Assembly: GCA_016235815.1 (NCBI GenBank)
Contig: JACRIM010000034.1
Span: 62,001 to 126,000, forward strand
Direction: 5' to 3'
Length of the DNA stretch: 64,000 nucleotides
Origin: Planctomycetota bacterium
GTDB lineage: Bacteria; Planctomycetota; Phycisphaerae; UBA1845; UTPLA1
Positions 53,348-62,845 of this stretch are shown here, piece after piece; the stretch's first letter is position 1; every line of letters starts with the position of its first letter. Below the pieces are notes generated by a model. The model was given only the letters and a program-made list of their open reading frames with translations. It was not told where the DNA came from and ran no database searches. Position numbers and translations under genes: made by a program.

Positions 53348-54199
53348 TCAACGAAGGGCAGCGCAGGTGTCGACGACCTGCCGAATTTCCTTGACGTCGT
53401 GGACGCGGAGCATCTCCACGCCGGCCAGGGCACAGTGGGCGGCAACGGCAACGGTGCCCATCAAGCGGGCCTTGGGGTCGTCCTCGCCGAGGAGTACGCC
53501 GAGGAACTTTTTTCGCGATGGGCCGACAAGTACCGGCCATTTTCCCCGAAACGAGCGAATCGCACGGAGTAGTGCGAGGCTGTGTTCGGTCGTTTTTCCG
53601 AATCCGATGCCGGGATCGATCATCATCTGTGCGACATCGACACCGGCACGCTCCAGTTCACGAGCGCGCTGGTCGAAGAACGCGGATACTTCGGCCACGA
53701 CGTCGCGGTACATCGGGTTGGCTTGCATCGTTTCCGGCGTGCCCTGCATGTGCATGGCGACGAAGGGAACGCGGCGGGCCGCAAGTAGCGCGGGCATCGC
53801 GGGGTCGTGTTGGGCGGCGGAGATGTCGTTGATGATGTCGGCGCCGGTATCGAGGGCGGCCTCGGCGACGGCCGCGAGGCGCGTGTCGACGGAAATTGGA
53901 AGCGTTAGGCCTGTCGCCCGTAGTTCGCGGATCACCGGCACGATGCGGGTGATTTGCACATCGGGGGGCACGGCGACGGAACCCGGCCGGGTGCTTTCGC
54001 CGCCGATATCGATGAGATCGGCACCTTCACGTTGCATGGTGAATGCACGGGCGACGGCGGACTTCAGCGATGCGAACTCGCCGCCGTCGCTGAAGCTGTC
54101 GGGCGTGACGTTGAGGATGCCCATGATCAGCGTTCGCGGGCCGAATGTGAGCGTGCCGTGTGCAGTCGGCCACGAGCGGATGTCACCTTGCGTTGACAT
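53348..54199 (-). CDS. folP: Dihydropteroate synthase
   Basis: 283 aa, usual length. It joins pABA and dihydropterin pyrophosphate in folate synthesis and is the sulfonamide target. Motifs are IMGILNVTPDSFSDGG, DIGGESTRPGS, SVDTRLAAVAE and a C-terminal SRKKFLG. ATG 54199 is chosen; a longer reading frame has no ribosome site. The stop lies two bases from that of the convergent transferase gene. Confidence 0.95.
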   Translation of the reverse strand: MSTQGDIRSWPTAHGTLTFGPRTLIMGILNVTPDSFSDGGEFASLKSAVARAFTMQREGADLIDIGGESTRPGSVAVPPDVQITRIVPVIRELRATGLTLPISVDTRLAAVAEAALDTGADIINDISAAQHDPAMPALLAARRVPFVAMHMQGTPETMQANPMYRDVVAEVSAFFDQRARELERAGVDVAQMMIDPGIGFGKTTEHSLALLRAIRSFRGKWPVLVGPSRKKFLGVLLGEDDPKARLMGTVAVAAHCALAGVEMLRVHDVKEIRQVVDTCAALR

Positions 54200-54256
54200 G
54201 CCGGGATGATAGGCTGAGGCGAAGCGGAGTCCTAATCTCCCGCGAGCGAGAGCTAC

Positions 54257-56569
54257 TTGAAGAACCCTTCGGACACAGCGCTCCAAGCCGACGCGAAATC
54301 GCGCGTGATTGTCTGCGCATCCATCGTCTTTATCGCGGCCGTGGCGTGCATGTGGCCGGCGGCGAAAGCGACCTTTGTCTCGGGCGACGATGAGCGGCTG
54401 ATCCTGAACCACCTGCTCGTAAATCATCCAACGCCGGGCCACGCGTGGACGGTGCTGACCAGGTTGACGGATGATCTGTATCAGCCGATCCCGATGATTT
54501 CGTTTCAATTGAATTATGCGCTGGCGGGAGCGGACGCAGACGGTCGTTTTCCGGTGAGCGCGCGGGGGTTTCACGCGACGAATCTGATGCTGCACGGCGT
54601 GTGCGCGGTCCTTGTGTTCTTCGTCGTGCGACGGATTGCGGGGTGTACGCGCATCGGGTTTGTCACGGCGACGTTGTTCGCATGTCATCCATTCGCGGTG
54701 GAGCCGGTGGCGTGGATCAATGGTCGGATGATCCTGCTGGCAACGCTGTTCGCGCTGCTTATGATCTGGCTACGAATTCGCGAGGGGACGCCGTCGACCG
54801 TGGTAGCGGTGATCGCGTGGGCGGCGTCGGTGGCGTCGAAGGTGGTACCGACGATGCCGATTACGGCGATGTGGTGTGAGTGGCGCGTGCGGGGGCGACT
54901 GGTTCGGCGTGACTGGATCGCGTATGGAACGATGATCGCCATTGCGGCGGGCGGAACGCTGCTGGCCACGAAGACCACGATAGACGCGGCGGGCGAAGGG
55001 GATGCCGGTGGAGCGTCCGCGTTCGTGCGTGTGGCGATGGCGTGGCGATATTATGTTGAAAACTATTTCTGGCCCACACGCCTGTGCGCCTGGAGCCCGC
55101 CGTCATTGGGAGTGAGTGCGAGCGATCCGCGTGTGATGATTGCAATCGCCGAGGCGTCGGCATTTACGATTGCCATGTGGTTTTTTCGGAAGAGGAATCC
55201 CGCGGCGTTTTTTGGCATTGGCTTCTTTGCCATCACGATATTGCCGTTTCTTGCGGCGGGGACAACGCGGCGCTTTCTCGCGGCGGATCGGTACATGTAC
55301 CTTCCGATCGTGGGGCTGCACTGCGCCGTTGCGGCGATTTGCGTTCAGACCTTTGACCGACTTCGCAAACGACTTTCGTTCGCGCGTGCGGATAAGGTAG
55401 TGGGATGGCCCTTAGCAGCCGCCGTACTCGCGAGTTTCATGTGGAGTCACCGGTTATGCGATACGTGGGCGGACTCGGTTCGCCGTGATGAGCGAGTCGT
55501 CGCGGTGAACCCGACCGAACCGGACGCCCATGCACAGTTGGCGAAGGCCTATCTCTTTCAACGCGACCCCGATGCCGCGCTTCGCGTTATTTCATCGGCG
55601 CGGGCGACGCTGGTTGAGAACGGACGGCTCGCGGCGGCGGCGGGGGAGGCCTATCGCCAAAAGAGAGACTTTGAGTCGGCGGAGCGCGAACTACGGGTTG
55701 CCGTTGAGAAACTTCCCGAGCACACGCGGACGAATTTTCTCTTCGCGTTGACGTTGGAGGATCGTGGGCGGTATGCCGAGGCGACCGCACGGTATCAAAA
55801 GCTAGTTGCGACCAGTCCTGAGTTTCTGCCGGCGCTGACGGCATTGGCGCGCTGTCACCGGCGCGATGGTCGTGTTCAGGAAGCAACGACGCTTTATGAG
55901 CGCGCGCTGAAAATAAATGAGAACAATGTTGAGAGCCTGCGAGGTCTGGCGGGCATTCTAATGGAGTCAAAGCAGGATGACCGGGCATTGAAACTGTTAC
56001 AGCACGCTGCGCGGTTTGACATGAGCGACATAACCGCGATGACGTGGCTGCACACTCTCCTGGTGGAACATGGGCGCGGCACCGAGGCCGCGGCCATCTG
56101 GGATCGTGTGCTCACGGTTTCAGGTCGAAGTGATGAAGTGCTCGCATGGCGGGCGTGGGGAGAACTTCACGCGGGGAGAAGCCCGCGACCGTTTGTCGAG
56201 CAGGTCGCGCGTGCGCGGCCGGAGCGGAACTTCGCTGAGTGGGCCGTCGTGGTGGAGGCGTTGGGCCGTGGCGATGAGGACGCCGTAAAGCGCTTTGATT
56301 TGGCGGTTCCCGTTGGCGCGGATGTTGGGTCGAATCGGACGGAGAAGCGGCGTTTGATCGTGTCCGCGATTGGAACGATGCCGGGGAAAGTCTTAACGAC
56401 TCCTGCTGCCATGTATCTTGTGGCGCGGGCGTTTGTAATTGACGGACAGGTGGAGTCAGCGAAGAAGGCGGCAACCGTCGTGCTTCAGTCGGCTGACCCC
56501 TTTTGGCGCGATTTGGCGTTGCGGTTGATGCGAACCGCGTCAACTACGGAGCAATCAGAGCCGCATTGA
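54257..56569 (+). CDS. Membrane glycosyltransferase with TPR domain (TMTC-like)
   Basis: 770 aa. The N-terminal half has about eight to ten membrane helices with the TMTC/DUF1736-type motif HPFAVEPVAWINGRMILLATLFALL and RYMYLPIVG; the C-terminal half (about 410-700) is tetratricopeptide repeats. TMTC-type proteins transfer mannose to extracytoplasmic proteins in animals; the bacterial relatives are uncharacterised. The start is TTG 54257 with no good ribosome site, so the exact start is uncertain. The last 26 bases overlap the convergent NPCBM gene. Confidence 0.7.
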   Translation: MKNPSDTALQADAKSRVIVCASIVFIAAVACMWPAAKATFVSGDDERLILNHLLVNHPTPGHAWTVLTRLTDDLYQPIPMISFQLNYALAGADADGRFPVSARGFHATNLMLHGVCAVLVFFVVRRIAGCTRIGFVTATLFACHPFAVEPVAWINGRMILLATLFALLMIWLRIREGTPSTVVAVIAWAASVASKVVPTMPITAMWCEWRVRGRLVRRDWIAYGTMIAIAAGGTLLATKTTIDAAGEGDAGGASAFVRVAMAWRYYVENYFWPTRLCAWSPPSLGVSASDPRVMIAIAEASAFTIAMWFFRKRNPAAFFGIGFFAITILPFLAAGTTRRFLAADRYMYLPIVGLHCAVAAICVQTFDRLRKRLSFARADKVVGWPLAAAVLASFMWSHRLCDTWADSVRRDERVVAVNPTEPDAHAQLAKAYLFQRDPDAALRVISSARATLVENGRLAAAAGEAYRQKRDFESAERELRVAVEKLPEHTRTNFLFALTLEDRGRYAEATARYQKLVATSPEFLPALTALARCHRRDGRVQEATTLYERALKINENNVESLRGLAGILMESKQDDRALKLLQHAARFDMSDITAMTWLHTLLVEHGRGTEAAAIWDRVLTVSGRSDEVLAWRAWGELHAGRSPRPFVEQVARARPERNFAEWAVVVEALGRGDEDAVKRFDLAVPVGADVGSNRTEKRRLIVSAIGTMPGKVLTTPAAMYLVARAFVIDGQVESAKKAATVVLQSADPFWRDLALRLMRTASTTEQSEPH

Positions 56570-57689
56570 GCAGATTCACGCGATCCTGAATGTGGGCCGA
56601 TTTGCCGACTCCGACCTCAATCGTAAGTTCGTTCACGCCGGAAACGCCGATGTCCACGTTTCGACGAGGCAAATTCGTCGCGAGATCTCGATGCTCCGCG
56701 GCCTTGCGTCCATCCAACTTGATAATCACCTCGGCATCGGCCATTGCGCCTGCGGAGTCGTCCATTGCAAGTTGGCACCGGAAATGTTGATAACGGCCGC
56801 CGAGGTTCCATGTTGCCTTGCATGGAGCGTGCAGGCCGATTCCGCGACGATAGACCTGTCCCTGAACGGTGAGCGGATCGCCGATGGCGTTGGCGTTCAC
56901 TTGCATGGGCCATTTCTTATCAAAGTACGGAGTGCTTTCGTATCGCGCGGGGGCAAGATCGCTAAGCCAGATGCGACGATAGCCGTTGATCTCAATTCGC
57001 GCGGCACGGTCGGCAGGGATCGTGGCGTTTCCGAACGAACCTGTCGCCATGATTCTGCCATCCGACCATTTCAGTGATTCAGCGCGGAGTTGAGTCCCGT
57101 CGATGAGCGTAATTTCGGCGCTCGGACCGGCGAGTTGGTGCCGATTAGCCTTGGCGAGTATCACGGCCTGCACGGACTTCCACGGAAGGGCGCGGTCCGT
57201 GCCGTTGATATTCATGGTCAGCTCATCGCGGGCGAATCGGGCAATGCTGCCGCGCGGGGCATCGCCGGAGAGGAGGAGCGTGACATCCTCGTCGGCGGGC
57301 GGGGCGAGACGCCGAGCCGAGACTGACGCGCGATGAATGGAAGCGATCGCATCAATATCAATTCGCAGGGTTTCCAGCACACGAGAGTTCACGGAAAACG
57401 ATTGGTCGTCGCCGCCGGCCGGGTCGGCGAGGATGGCGGAGCCGTCGTGCAATTCGATGATCCAGTCGGCGTGGGTCGGCGAGGTTACCGCAGGCTCCAG
57501 GGTAACAACGTCGATGTCAGCCGCGGCGAAAGCCTGACCGTCGGCGAGCCTGATGCCCTCCGTGAGCGTCCATGAGCGAATCACTCCCTTAATGGGCTTG
57601 CCATCCAATGGAGTGACGGTCACCGGGGCGGCGTCGACGCGGCCGGACGCAATCAGGCAAAGAACGAAGAGTGAGGTTCGCACAGTCAT
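56544..57689 (-). CDS. Secreted NPCBM domain protein, last gene of envelope operon
   Basis: 381 aa. Signal peptide at 1-20 (ends RVDA). Two repeated beta modules, and in the C-terminal 150 residues an NPCBM domain (GIGLHAPCKATWNLGGRYQHFRCQLAMDD), a carbohydrate-binding module found on glycosidases. It may hold a polysaccharide on the cell surface. It is coupled to the previous gene by a four-base ATGA overlap. Confidence 0.75.
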   Translation of the reverse strand: MTVRTSLFVLCLIASGRVDAAPVTVTPLDGKPIKGVIRSWTLTEGIRLADGQAFAAADIDVVTLEPAVTSPTHADWIIELHDGSAILADPAGGDDQSFSVNSRVLETLRIDIDAIASIHRASVSARRLAPPADEDVTLLLSGDAPRGSIARFARDELTMNINGTDRALPWKSVQAVILAKANRHQLAGPSAEITLIDGTQLRAESLKWSDGRIMATGSFGNATIPADRAARIEINGYRRIWLSDLAPARYESTPYFDKKWPMQVNANAIGDPLTVQGQVYRRGIGLHAPCKATWNLGGRYQHFRCQLAMDDSAGAMADAEVIIKLDGRKAAEHRDLATNLPRRNVDIGVSGVNELTIEVGVGKSAHIQDRVNLLNAALIAP

Positions 57690-58735
57690 TTCTGAAAGAT
57701 CGGCATCGTTTCTTTAGGCATCTGAAGAATGATCATGGCCATGGCGGTTCCGTATTCGGTGCCGGCTTCGCCGCGCCAGGAGCCGTCCGGAGCCTGCTTG
57801 GATAGTAACTCGTCGCGGATTGCGGGCCACCATTCGGCCCAGTGCTGGCCGCCAGCGAGGTGCATGGCCTGCGCGGCGTAATAGTGGCCATAGTAATAGT
57901 GCGTCTGTTCCTCGGTCTTGCCCGGGATGAATTTTTTCAGATACGCAACGCCGCGGCGCGTGCTGCGGTCTTCGTAGATTCCGGCGTAATAAAGCGACGC
58001 GACGCCCGCGGCCGATCGGGCGAACATCGATCCCGACGAATCGAGCATGTAACGAAAGCCGCCATCCGGGTTCTGGCTGTCCTTCACGTATTGGATCGAA
58101 CGATCAATGACGCTCTTGGGCACTTCGACGCCGGCGTTGCGGGCGGCGCGAAGGGCCATGACCTGACAAATGGTGACGGAGATGTCGGCATCGGCCTTTA
58201 CGGGGTGATAACGCCAACCGCCGCGATCATTTTGCGTGCGCACGATCAGTGCGACGGCCTTTTGCAATTTCTCGCGCAGATCGGCGCGCGGAGACATGCC
58301 ATACATCTCGGCGAGAAAGAGCGTTGCGAAACCGTGCCCGTACATCGGGCCGTAGGACGTTTCGGCGGCAATGAGGCCGGATTGATCGCTGCACGAATTG
58401 AGAACGAAGTTCAGGCCGTTTTCGACGACGCGCGAGTAAGGTCCTCGACCGGGGACGCTGCCGTCGCTGACGAACGCCATGCATGCGAGCGCGGTAATGC
58501 CAACGTGGCGACCATATTGCGATCCGCTGCCGAACGAGCCGTCGGGTTGCTGTTGTGCGGCGAGCCAGGCAAGGCCTTTGTTAACGGCGAGTTGGATGCG
58601 CGCTCGGTCATCGTCCGCACGGACGGGGCTTTGCGGTCGGTCGGCGGCAGGTTGCGATGTGGCGGGTTGAGCAATGAGTCGGGAGACGCCAAGCAGCGTA
58701 AAGAGCGCGAGGACGAGACGGGTAATGCGAACCAT
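57686..58735 (-). CDS. Prenyltransferase/squalene-cyclase-repeat protein
   Basis: 349 aa. Signal peptide (ends about LIAQ) then the alpha/alpha-barrel with repeated QPDGSFG, NDRGGWRY, NPDGGFRY and APDGSWRG motifs. It lacks the terpene-cyclase DXDD acid, so it is more likely a surface or binding protein of the same fold than a cyclase. Part of the coupled minus-strand operon, four-base overlap with the NPCBM gene, and three bases from the gene before it. Confidence 0.75.
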   Translation of the reverse strand: MVRITRLVLALFTLLGVSRLIAQPATSQPAADRPQSPVRADDDRARIQLAVNKGLAWLAAQQQPDGSFGSGSQYGRHVGITALACMAFVSDGSVPGRGPYSRVVENGLNFVLNSCSDQSGLIAAETSYGPMYGHGFATLFLAEMYGMSPRADLREKLQKAVALIVRTQNDRGGWRYHPVKADADISVTICQVMALRAARNAGVEVPKSVIDRSIQYVKDSQNPDGGFRYMLDSSGSMFARSAAGVASLYYAGIYEDRSTRRGVAYLKKFIPGKTEEQTHYYYGHYYAAQAMHLAGGQHWAEWWPAIRDELLSKQAPDGSWRGEAGTEYGTAMAMIILQMPKETMPIFQK

Positions 58736-58738
58736 GTG

Positions 58739-59392
58739 CTATTTGTTCTTCTCGGCAGCCTGAGCCAGGTCGCGATAGTAACGGATGATCTCTTCGCGGT
58801 ATTTTCCGAGGAATTCTTCGTCGAAGCCCTGTGACACCTCGTGACGATCCTTCAAAGGCAGGTAGCCCCAGCCGCGGGTCAATTCAGCCTTTTCGTCGGC
58901 GCGGGATCCTGCGGGCTTTTTGTCGTTGCCGGGTGCACCCATGCCCCCCTTCGTGCTTTTCCCGGGGTCGGGGGCGTTGGAGCGTTTTGCAGTCTGCTGA
59001 GGCTTTCGATCTCCGGGCTTGGGGTCGGCGGGTCGGCGGGCCGACTGTTGTTGGCTGCTTGAGGAGTTATTCTTACGGGCCTGTTCGATGAGCTGGTCGA
59101 TTCCCGCGACGATTCGGCGCTGCATCTGTTGAGTTTGCTGGCCGACGTCGCGTTGGTCGGCGATGCGCGTGGCGGCGGATTTCATGTCGGAGAGCGTGGC
59201 GTCGACGGTGTCGAGCGTGGAAGACTCGCCGCCGAGTAGCTTCTTGACGAGATCGGGATTGACGGCGCGGCGGGTTGTCGGTTGCGAGGCCGGTGCGGAG
59301 GTCGTCGGCTCGGCCGATACGCCAAAAGGGATCGCAGCAGTCGCCACGACGAGAAGCAGCGCTTGAAACAGCCACGATCGCGCACAAGTCAT
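58739..59392 (-). CDS. Hypothetical secreted low-complexity protein of envelope operon
   Basis: 217 aa. Signal peptide (ends about GVSA), then Ser/Gln/Pro/Lys-rich low-complexity sequence (SSSSQQQSARRPADPKPGDRKP) and a C-terminal amphipathic domain (LPLKDRHEVSQGFDEEFLGKYREEIIRYYRDLAQAAEKN). The tail FDEEFLGKYREEIIRYYRDL looks like a conserved interaction motif. Translation starts inside the previous gene by a four-base overlap. Confidence 0.6.
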   Translation of the reverse strand: MTCARSWLFQALLLVVATAAIPFGVSAEPTTSAPASQPTTRRAVNPDLVKKLLGGESSTLDTVDATLSDMKSAATRIADQRDVGQQTQQMQRRIVAGIDQLIEQARKNNSSSSQQQSARRPADPKPGDRKPQQTAKRSNAPDPGKSTKGGMGAPGNDKKPAGSRADEKAELTRGWGYLPLKDRHEVSQGFDEEFLGKYREEIIRYYRDLAQAAEKNK

Positions 59393-62300
59393 TGGGCCCC
59401 TGCCTTCTCGATCATCGTCTGGGCAATTTCCTGGATCTTCCGTTGTCGTGCACCGAGGACGTCGATTCGCTTTTGTGGATCGTCCGCCGGATTCGCGGTC
59501 GACATTGCTTTTTCGAGAGCGGTCGTGGCGGAGTTCAATTCGGTTTGGAGCAGTCGAAGTATTTTCAGTTCCGCAAGCGTCGGCACAGGGTTCGCGGGCG
59601 TCGGCTTGCTCGGCCCGCCACCGCCGGAATTCTCGGAGGCGAAGCGCGGGTCGTCATTCTTTGAGCGTTCATCAACCGCTTCGATCAGTTGAGTCAGGGC
59701 GCGGAGTGCTGCATCCTGTTTGTCGAGTGCCGGCGTGGCGCGACGGGCCGTAAGTTCTTCGACAGCCGATTTCATCGCCTCTGCGACTTCGCCGCACACA
59801 TAGTCGTACACGACGGATTTTTCGACCTTGGTTCGCACGTTCGCCAATGGCTCCAGCAGCGACTCCTGATCCTTGGCGATTCGGTTCAATGCAAGGGCAT
59901 CGGCGCGAGGGACGGTATCACGATCCTTCAATCTCGCCTCGATTGTGGCGGTTTGATCGCGGAGCGATGCCTGCCGTCTGCGAAGCTCCTTCAGCGATTC
60001 GATGATGGCAGCCATGGATTTTTCAGCGAGTTGACTCAGGGCCTGGTCTTCGATTTTTTCCAGCAGGGCAACCACTTTGGCAAGCGATTCCAGCGCGCCA
60101 CGCTGGGAATCCTGGGCCTCGACGGCCTCGGTGTCCTTCAACCATGTCACCGCCGAGGTCATGTGGTCGGCCGCGGCCAACAGTTCGTCTTTTGCCTCCT
60201 CGGCTTCGGTTCCGTTGATCTTCATCGACTCTGTCAGGGTACGCGTTGTGTTTTCAACGCTGGCCTGCCGATCCGCGAGTAGGGTCATGCGCGAAGCGAC
60301 ATCTTCGGTTCCGCGGGCGTCGCTGGTCTTCTTACGCAGGTCCTCCTGAACGGCGATGATTTTCGTGAGTTTGGCGCGCAGGTCCTGCACGTGTCGTGAC
60401 AGTTGCTCCAATTCGCGCCTTGGCTTCTCCCGAAGTGCAACGAGCATGGATCGCATGACGGAGGCGGCGCGTTCCTGACCGGCCGATGCTTCAATAAGGC
60501 GCGCGGCGCGAACGGCCTCGGCTGACTCCGTCATGGTTGGGAGAAGACTTCCCTGCCGGGCCGTCTGGGCGGCGCGCGTGAGCGACTCGGCGGACGGCCG
60601 ATCACGATCTTGCAGTTGCGATGCCAGAGTATCCATCGCGGAGAGCAGCTTCGCCGCGTCGGTCTGTGCGACCGATTGATCGGCGGCGATCATGGCCGAG
60701 TCCTTGGAGATGGAGTCGGGCGGCTGTTTCATCAGTCGCGCGGTGCGTCGGACAAGCCCTTCCTGGCCGTCGATGAGATCGTGCAGCTTGCGAACCATCT
60801 CATCGAAGCTGTCCCACTGTTCCACTTCGTCAAGCATGGAGCGAAGCCCACCAGCTGCACGCTCCAACCCGTCGGACGATTCATGCAGGCGGTTTCGGCG
60901 CTCGGCATCCGACGTTGGCCGTTCGAGCCCGGCCAGGTTTATTGTGGCGCGATTCACACCGTCGCGGACCGCGTCGCTCAGTCGTTTCGCGAGCCGTTGG
61001 GATTGTCGTGCAGCATCGGAGTCTGCCGTCTGGTTCATTTCCGCCCGGTGATTGAGCTGGGCGAGTCGACGGGACGCCTCGTCAACCTGTTGCGCAAGGC
61101 GACGTGCGTCGGCCGTTGCCCGCTCGGTACGTTCGCGGCGTGCTTCATCGGTGGAAGCCCCGGCCTTCAACTGATCGATCTGTCCCCGAATTGCCTCCAG
61201 CGCGGAAAGCATTTTTCGGAGGCTGCCTCGCATGGTCAACACATCCTGGCGAAGCCGCTCGGCAAAACGCTCGGGCGAGACGATGTTGAGGCGCATCACG
61301 GCGGAGCGGGCAGGTTTGTGACGGTTCCCGTGCCACTCGTAGAAATCGGCAGCCTCGGCGACGTAGTCAATCGTGTCGCCGACGGCGGGCTTTCGTGGCG
61401 CGAGGTTCCATGCCAGAGTTCCGGTTTGTGTCACCAAAGAACCCGGCGACGAACTGGAATCATTGTTCAACGGGATGTCGCCAACAAGGCTGTACTCGCC
61501 GGATTTGCTTGAGGCGAGGAGCGAGATACGGGCGATGCCAAGATCGTCTTCAGCGCGAATGAGCACGTCGACGGTTGCGGTGGGGGTGACCTCCAGCGGG
61601 CCGGTGGGTTCCTTGATCGCCACAGCGGGGAGACGGTCGGGCACAACGTCGAGTTGATAGCGCGGGCCTCCGCGCGATTCGAACTTGCTCTCATCGACAA
61701 GCACGACTTCAAATGCGCAGTCTTCATCGATTTCCATTTCGATGGACCCGGTGGTGCCGACGGTGTCGGCGTTTCGAAGCGGGAGCACGATACCGGATTC
61801 GAATACCACCCGAGACGCCGTGGCCGCCTCGCCGAAGGTGACGTTCTTGTCGGCGAGGACATCAAGGCGGATTCGGCAGCCTCGAACGAGCGAGACACGT
61901 GGGTCGCTCAGGTGATGTTCGTGAACGGGCAGTTGCGATGCATAGGGCGGCGGAGTGATTGTCAGCATCGCCGAGGCGACCGTCGGGCGTTTGACGAGTC
62001 TTAGCGCGCCGGGCCGATCCGATGTGTCGTCGTCGCCCGCCGAGAAGTAATAGGAAACGTCGGAGGTGAGCCGTTCAATCAGTCGGCGATACACGCCGTC
62101 GGGGTCACGCCGCATCATGGCTTTTTCGAGCGGCCGATTGCCGCTTCGCCAATGAATGAAGCCTCGCAGGTTGGGATCGTCGCCGCGCGTCAGATGCATT
62201 TCGGCGGTGAATGTTTCGCCGTGGGCAACGAGCATGTCGCCGGTCAGCGGTTCAATTTGTGTTGACTTGGGCCACTGAATGTCGGCGAAGGGCGTCACGA

Positions 62301-62844
62301 TTCGTTTTTGACCGATCGACAGCCATTCAGGGAGCTTTGCGGCTGCCAGGAAAAGGGAGCCGATCAGCGCCGCGACAGCGACGGTTGAACGGATGGCTCG
62401 TCGCGGGTTGATGCCGAGTGAGAGATTAAGTTGGCCGGCCTCTTCGCCGGCGTCGACGGTGGCGCGCGACCAAAGAGCCGCATCACCGTCGCCCGCACCG
62501 CCAAGGTGGGCGACCGCGCCGGCAAGGCGATCGCGCTGGTTCTGCGTCAGTGTCGGCAACGACAGAACGAGCTGATCCAATGCAATCGGCCTTAGCAGCG
62601 GCCGCCAGATGCGCTTCCAACTCCAGCCGATTGTCCAGATGGCCGCGGCGGCCAGGAAACTCGCTCGCACCAACGGCGGAAAATGAACCCACCAATCCAG
62701 CACGGCAAGCAGGGCAAAGGTACCCATGATCGCGGCGACCAGGCGCGACACGCCGTCGACAACGAGCACGACGCGCAAGCGGCGGCGAAGTCGCACGAGG
62801 GAACGTATCAGGTTGTTCGGCTCACTGGTCACACGTAGCTCCAC
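59389..62844 (-). CDS. Large membrane-anchored coiled-coil protein (DUF4175-like)
   Basis: 1151 aa. Two or three N-terminal membrane helices (about 30-50, 58-75, 150-170), beta-rich extracytoplasmic domains (about 190-500), then a long coiled-coil tail (about 540-1140) rich in Glu, Gln and Arg. It resembles DUF4175-type proteins found beside MoxR/vWA genes, a similarity I could not test. Probably a periplasmic scaffold. It starts one base after the upstream gene ends and overlaps the downstream gene by four bases. Confidence 0.7.
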   Translation of the reverse strand: MELRVTSEPNNLIRSLVRLRRRLRVVLVVDGVSRLVAAIMGTFALLAVLDWWVHFPPLVRASFLAAAAIWTIGWSWKRIWRPLLRPIALDQLVLSLPTLTQNQRDRLAGAVAHLGGAGDGDAALWSRATVDAGEEAGQLNLSLGINPRRAIRSTVAVAALIGSLFLAAAKLPEWLSIGQKRIVTPFADIQWPKSTQIEPLTGDMLVAHGETFTAEMHLTRGDDPNLRGFIHWRSGNRPLEKAMMRRDPDGVYRRLIERLTSDVSYYFSAGDDDTSDRPGALRLVKRPTVASAMLTITPPPYASQLPVHEHHLSDPRVSLVRGCRIRLDVLADKNVTFGEAATASRVVFESGIVLPLRNADTVGTTGSIEMEIDEDCAFEVVLVDESKFESRGGPRYQLDVVPDRLPAVAIKEPTGPLEVTPTATVDVLIRAEDDLGIARISLLASSKSGEYSLVGDIPLNNDSSSSPGSLVTQTGTLAWNLAPRKPAVGDTIDYVAEAADFYEWHGNRHKPARSAVMRLNIVSPERFAERLRQDVLTMRGSLRKMLSALEAIRGQIDQLKAGASTDEARRERTERATADARRLAQQVDEASRRLAQLNHRAEMNQTADSDAARQSQRLAKRLSDAVRDGVNRATINLAGLERPTSDAERRNRLHESSDGLERAAGGLRSMLDEVEQWDSFDEMVRKLHDLIDGQEGLVRRTARLMKQPPDSISKDSAMIAADQSVAQTDAAKLLSAMDTLASQLQDRDRPSAESLTRAAQTARQGSLLPTMTESAEAVRAARLIEASAGQERAASVMRSMLVALREKPRRELEQLSRHVQDLRAKLTKIIAVQEDLRKKTSDARGTEDVASRMTLLADRQASVENTTRTLTESMKINGTEAEEAKDELLAAADHMTSAVTWLKDTEAVEAQDSQRGALESLAKVVALLEKIEDQALSQLAEKSMAAIIESLKELRRRQASLRDQTATIEARLKDRDTVPRADALALNRIAKDQESLLEPLANVRTKVEKSVVYDYVCGEVAEAMKSAVEELTARRATPALDKQDAALRALTQLIEAVDERSKNDDPRFASENSGGGGPSKPTPANPVPTLAELKILRLLQTELNSATTALEKAMSTANPADDPQKRIDVLGARQRKIQEIAQTMIEKAGAQ

Positions 62845-62845
62845 G

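Noticed and set aside
57686-58735. Squalene-hopene cyclase function
   Set aside because: The repeats fit the alpha/alpha barrel, but the protein is about half the length of a cyclase, has a signal peptide and lacks the DXDD acid.
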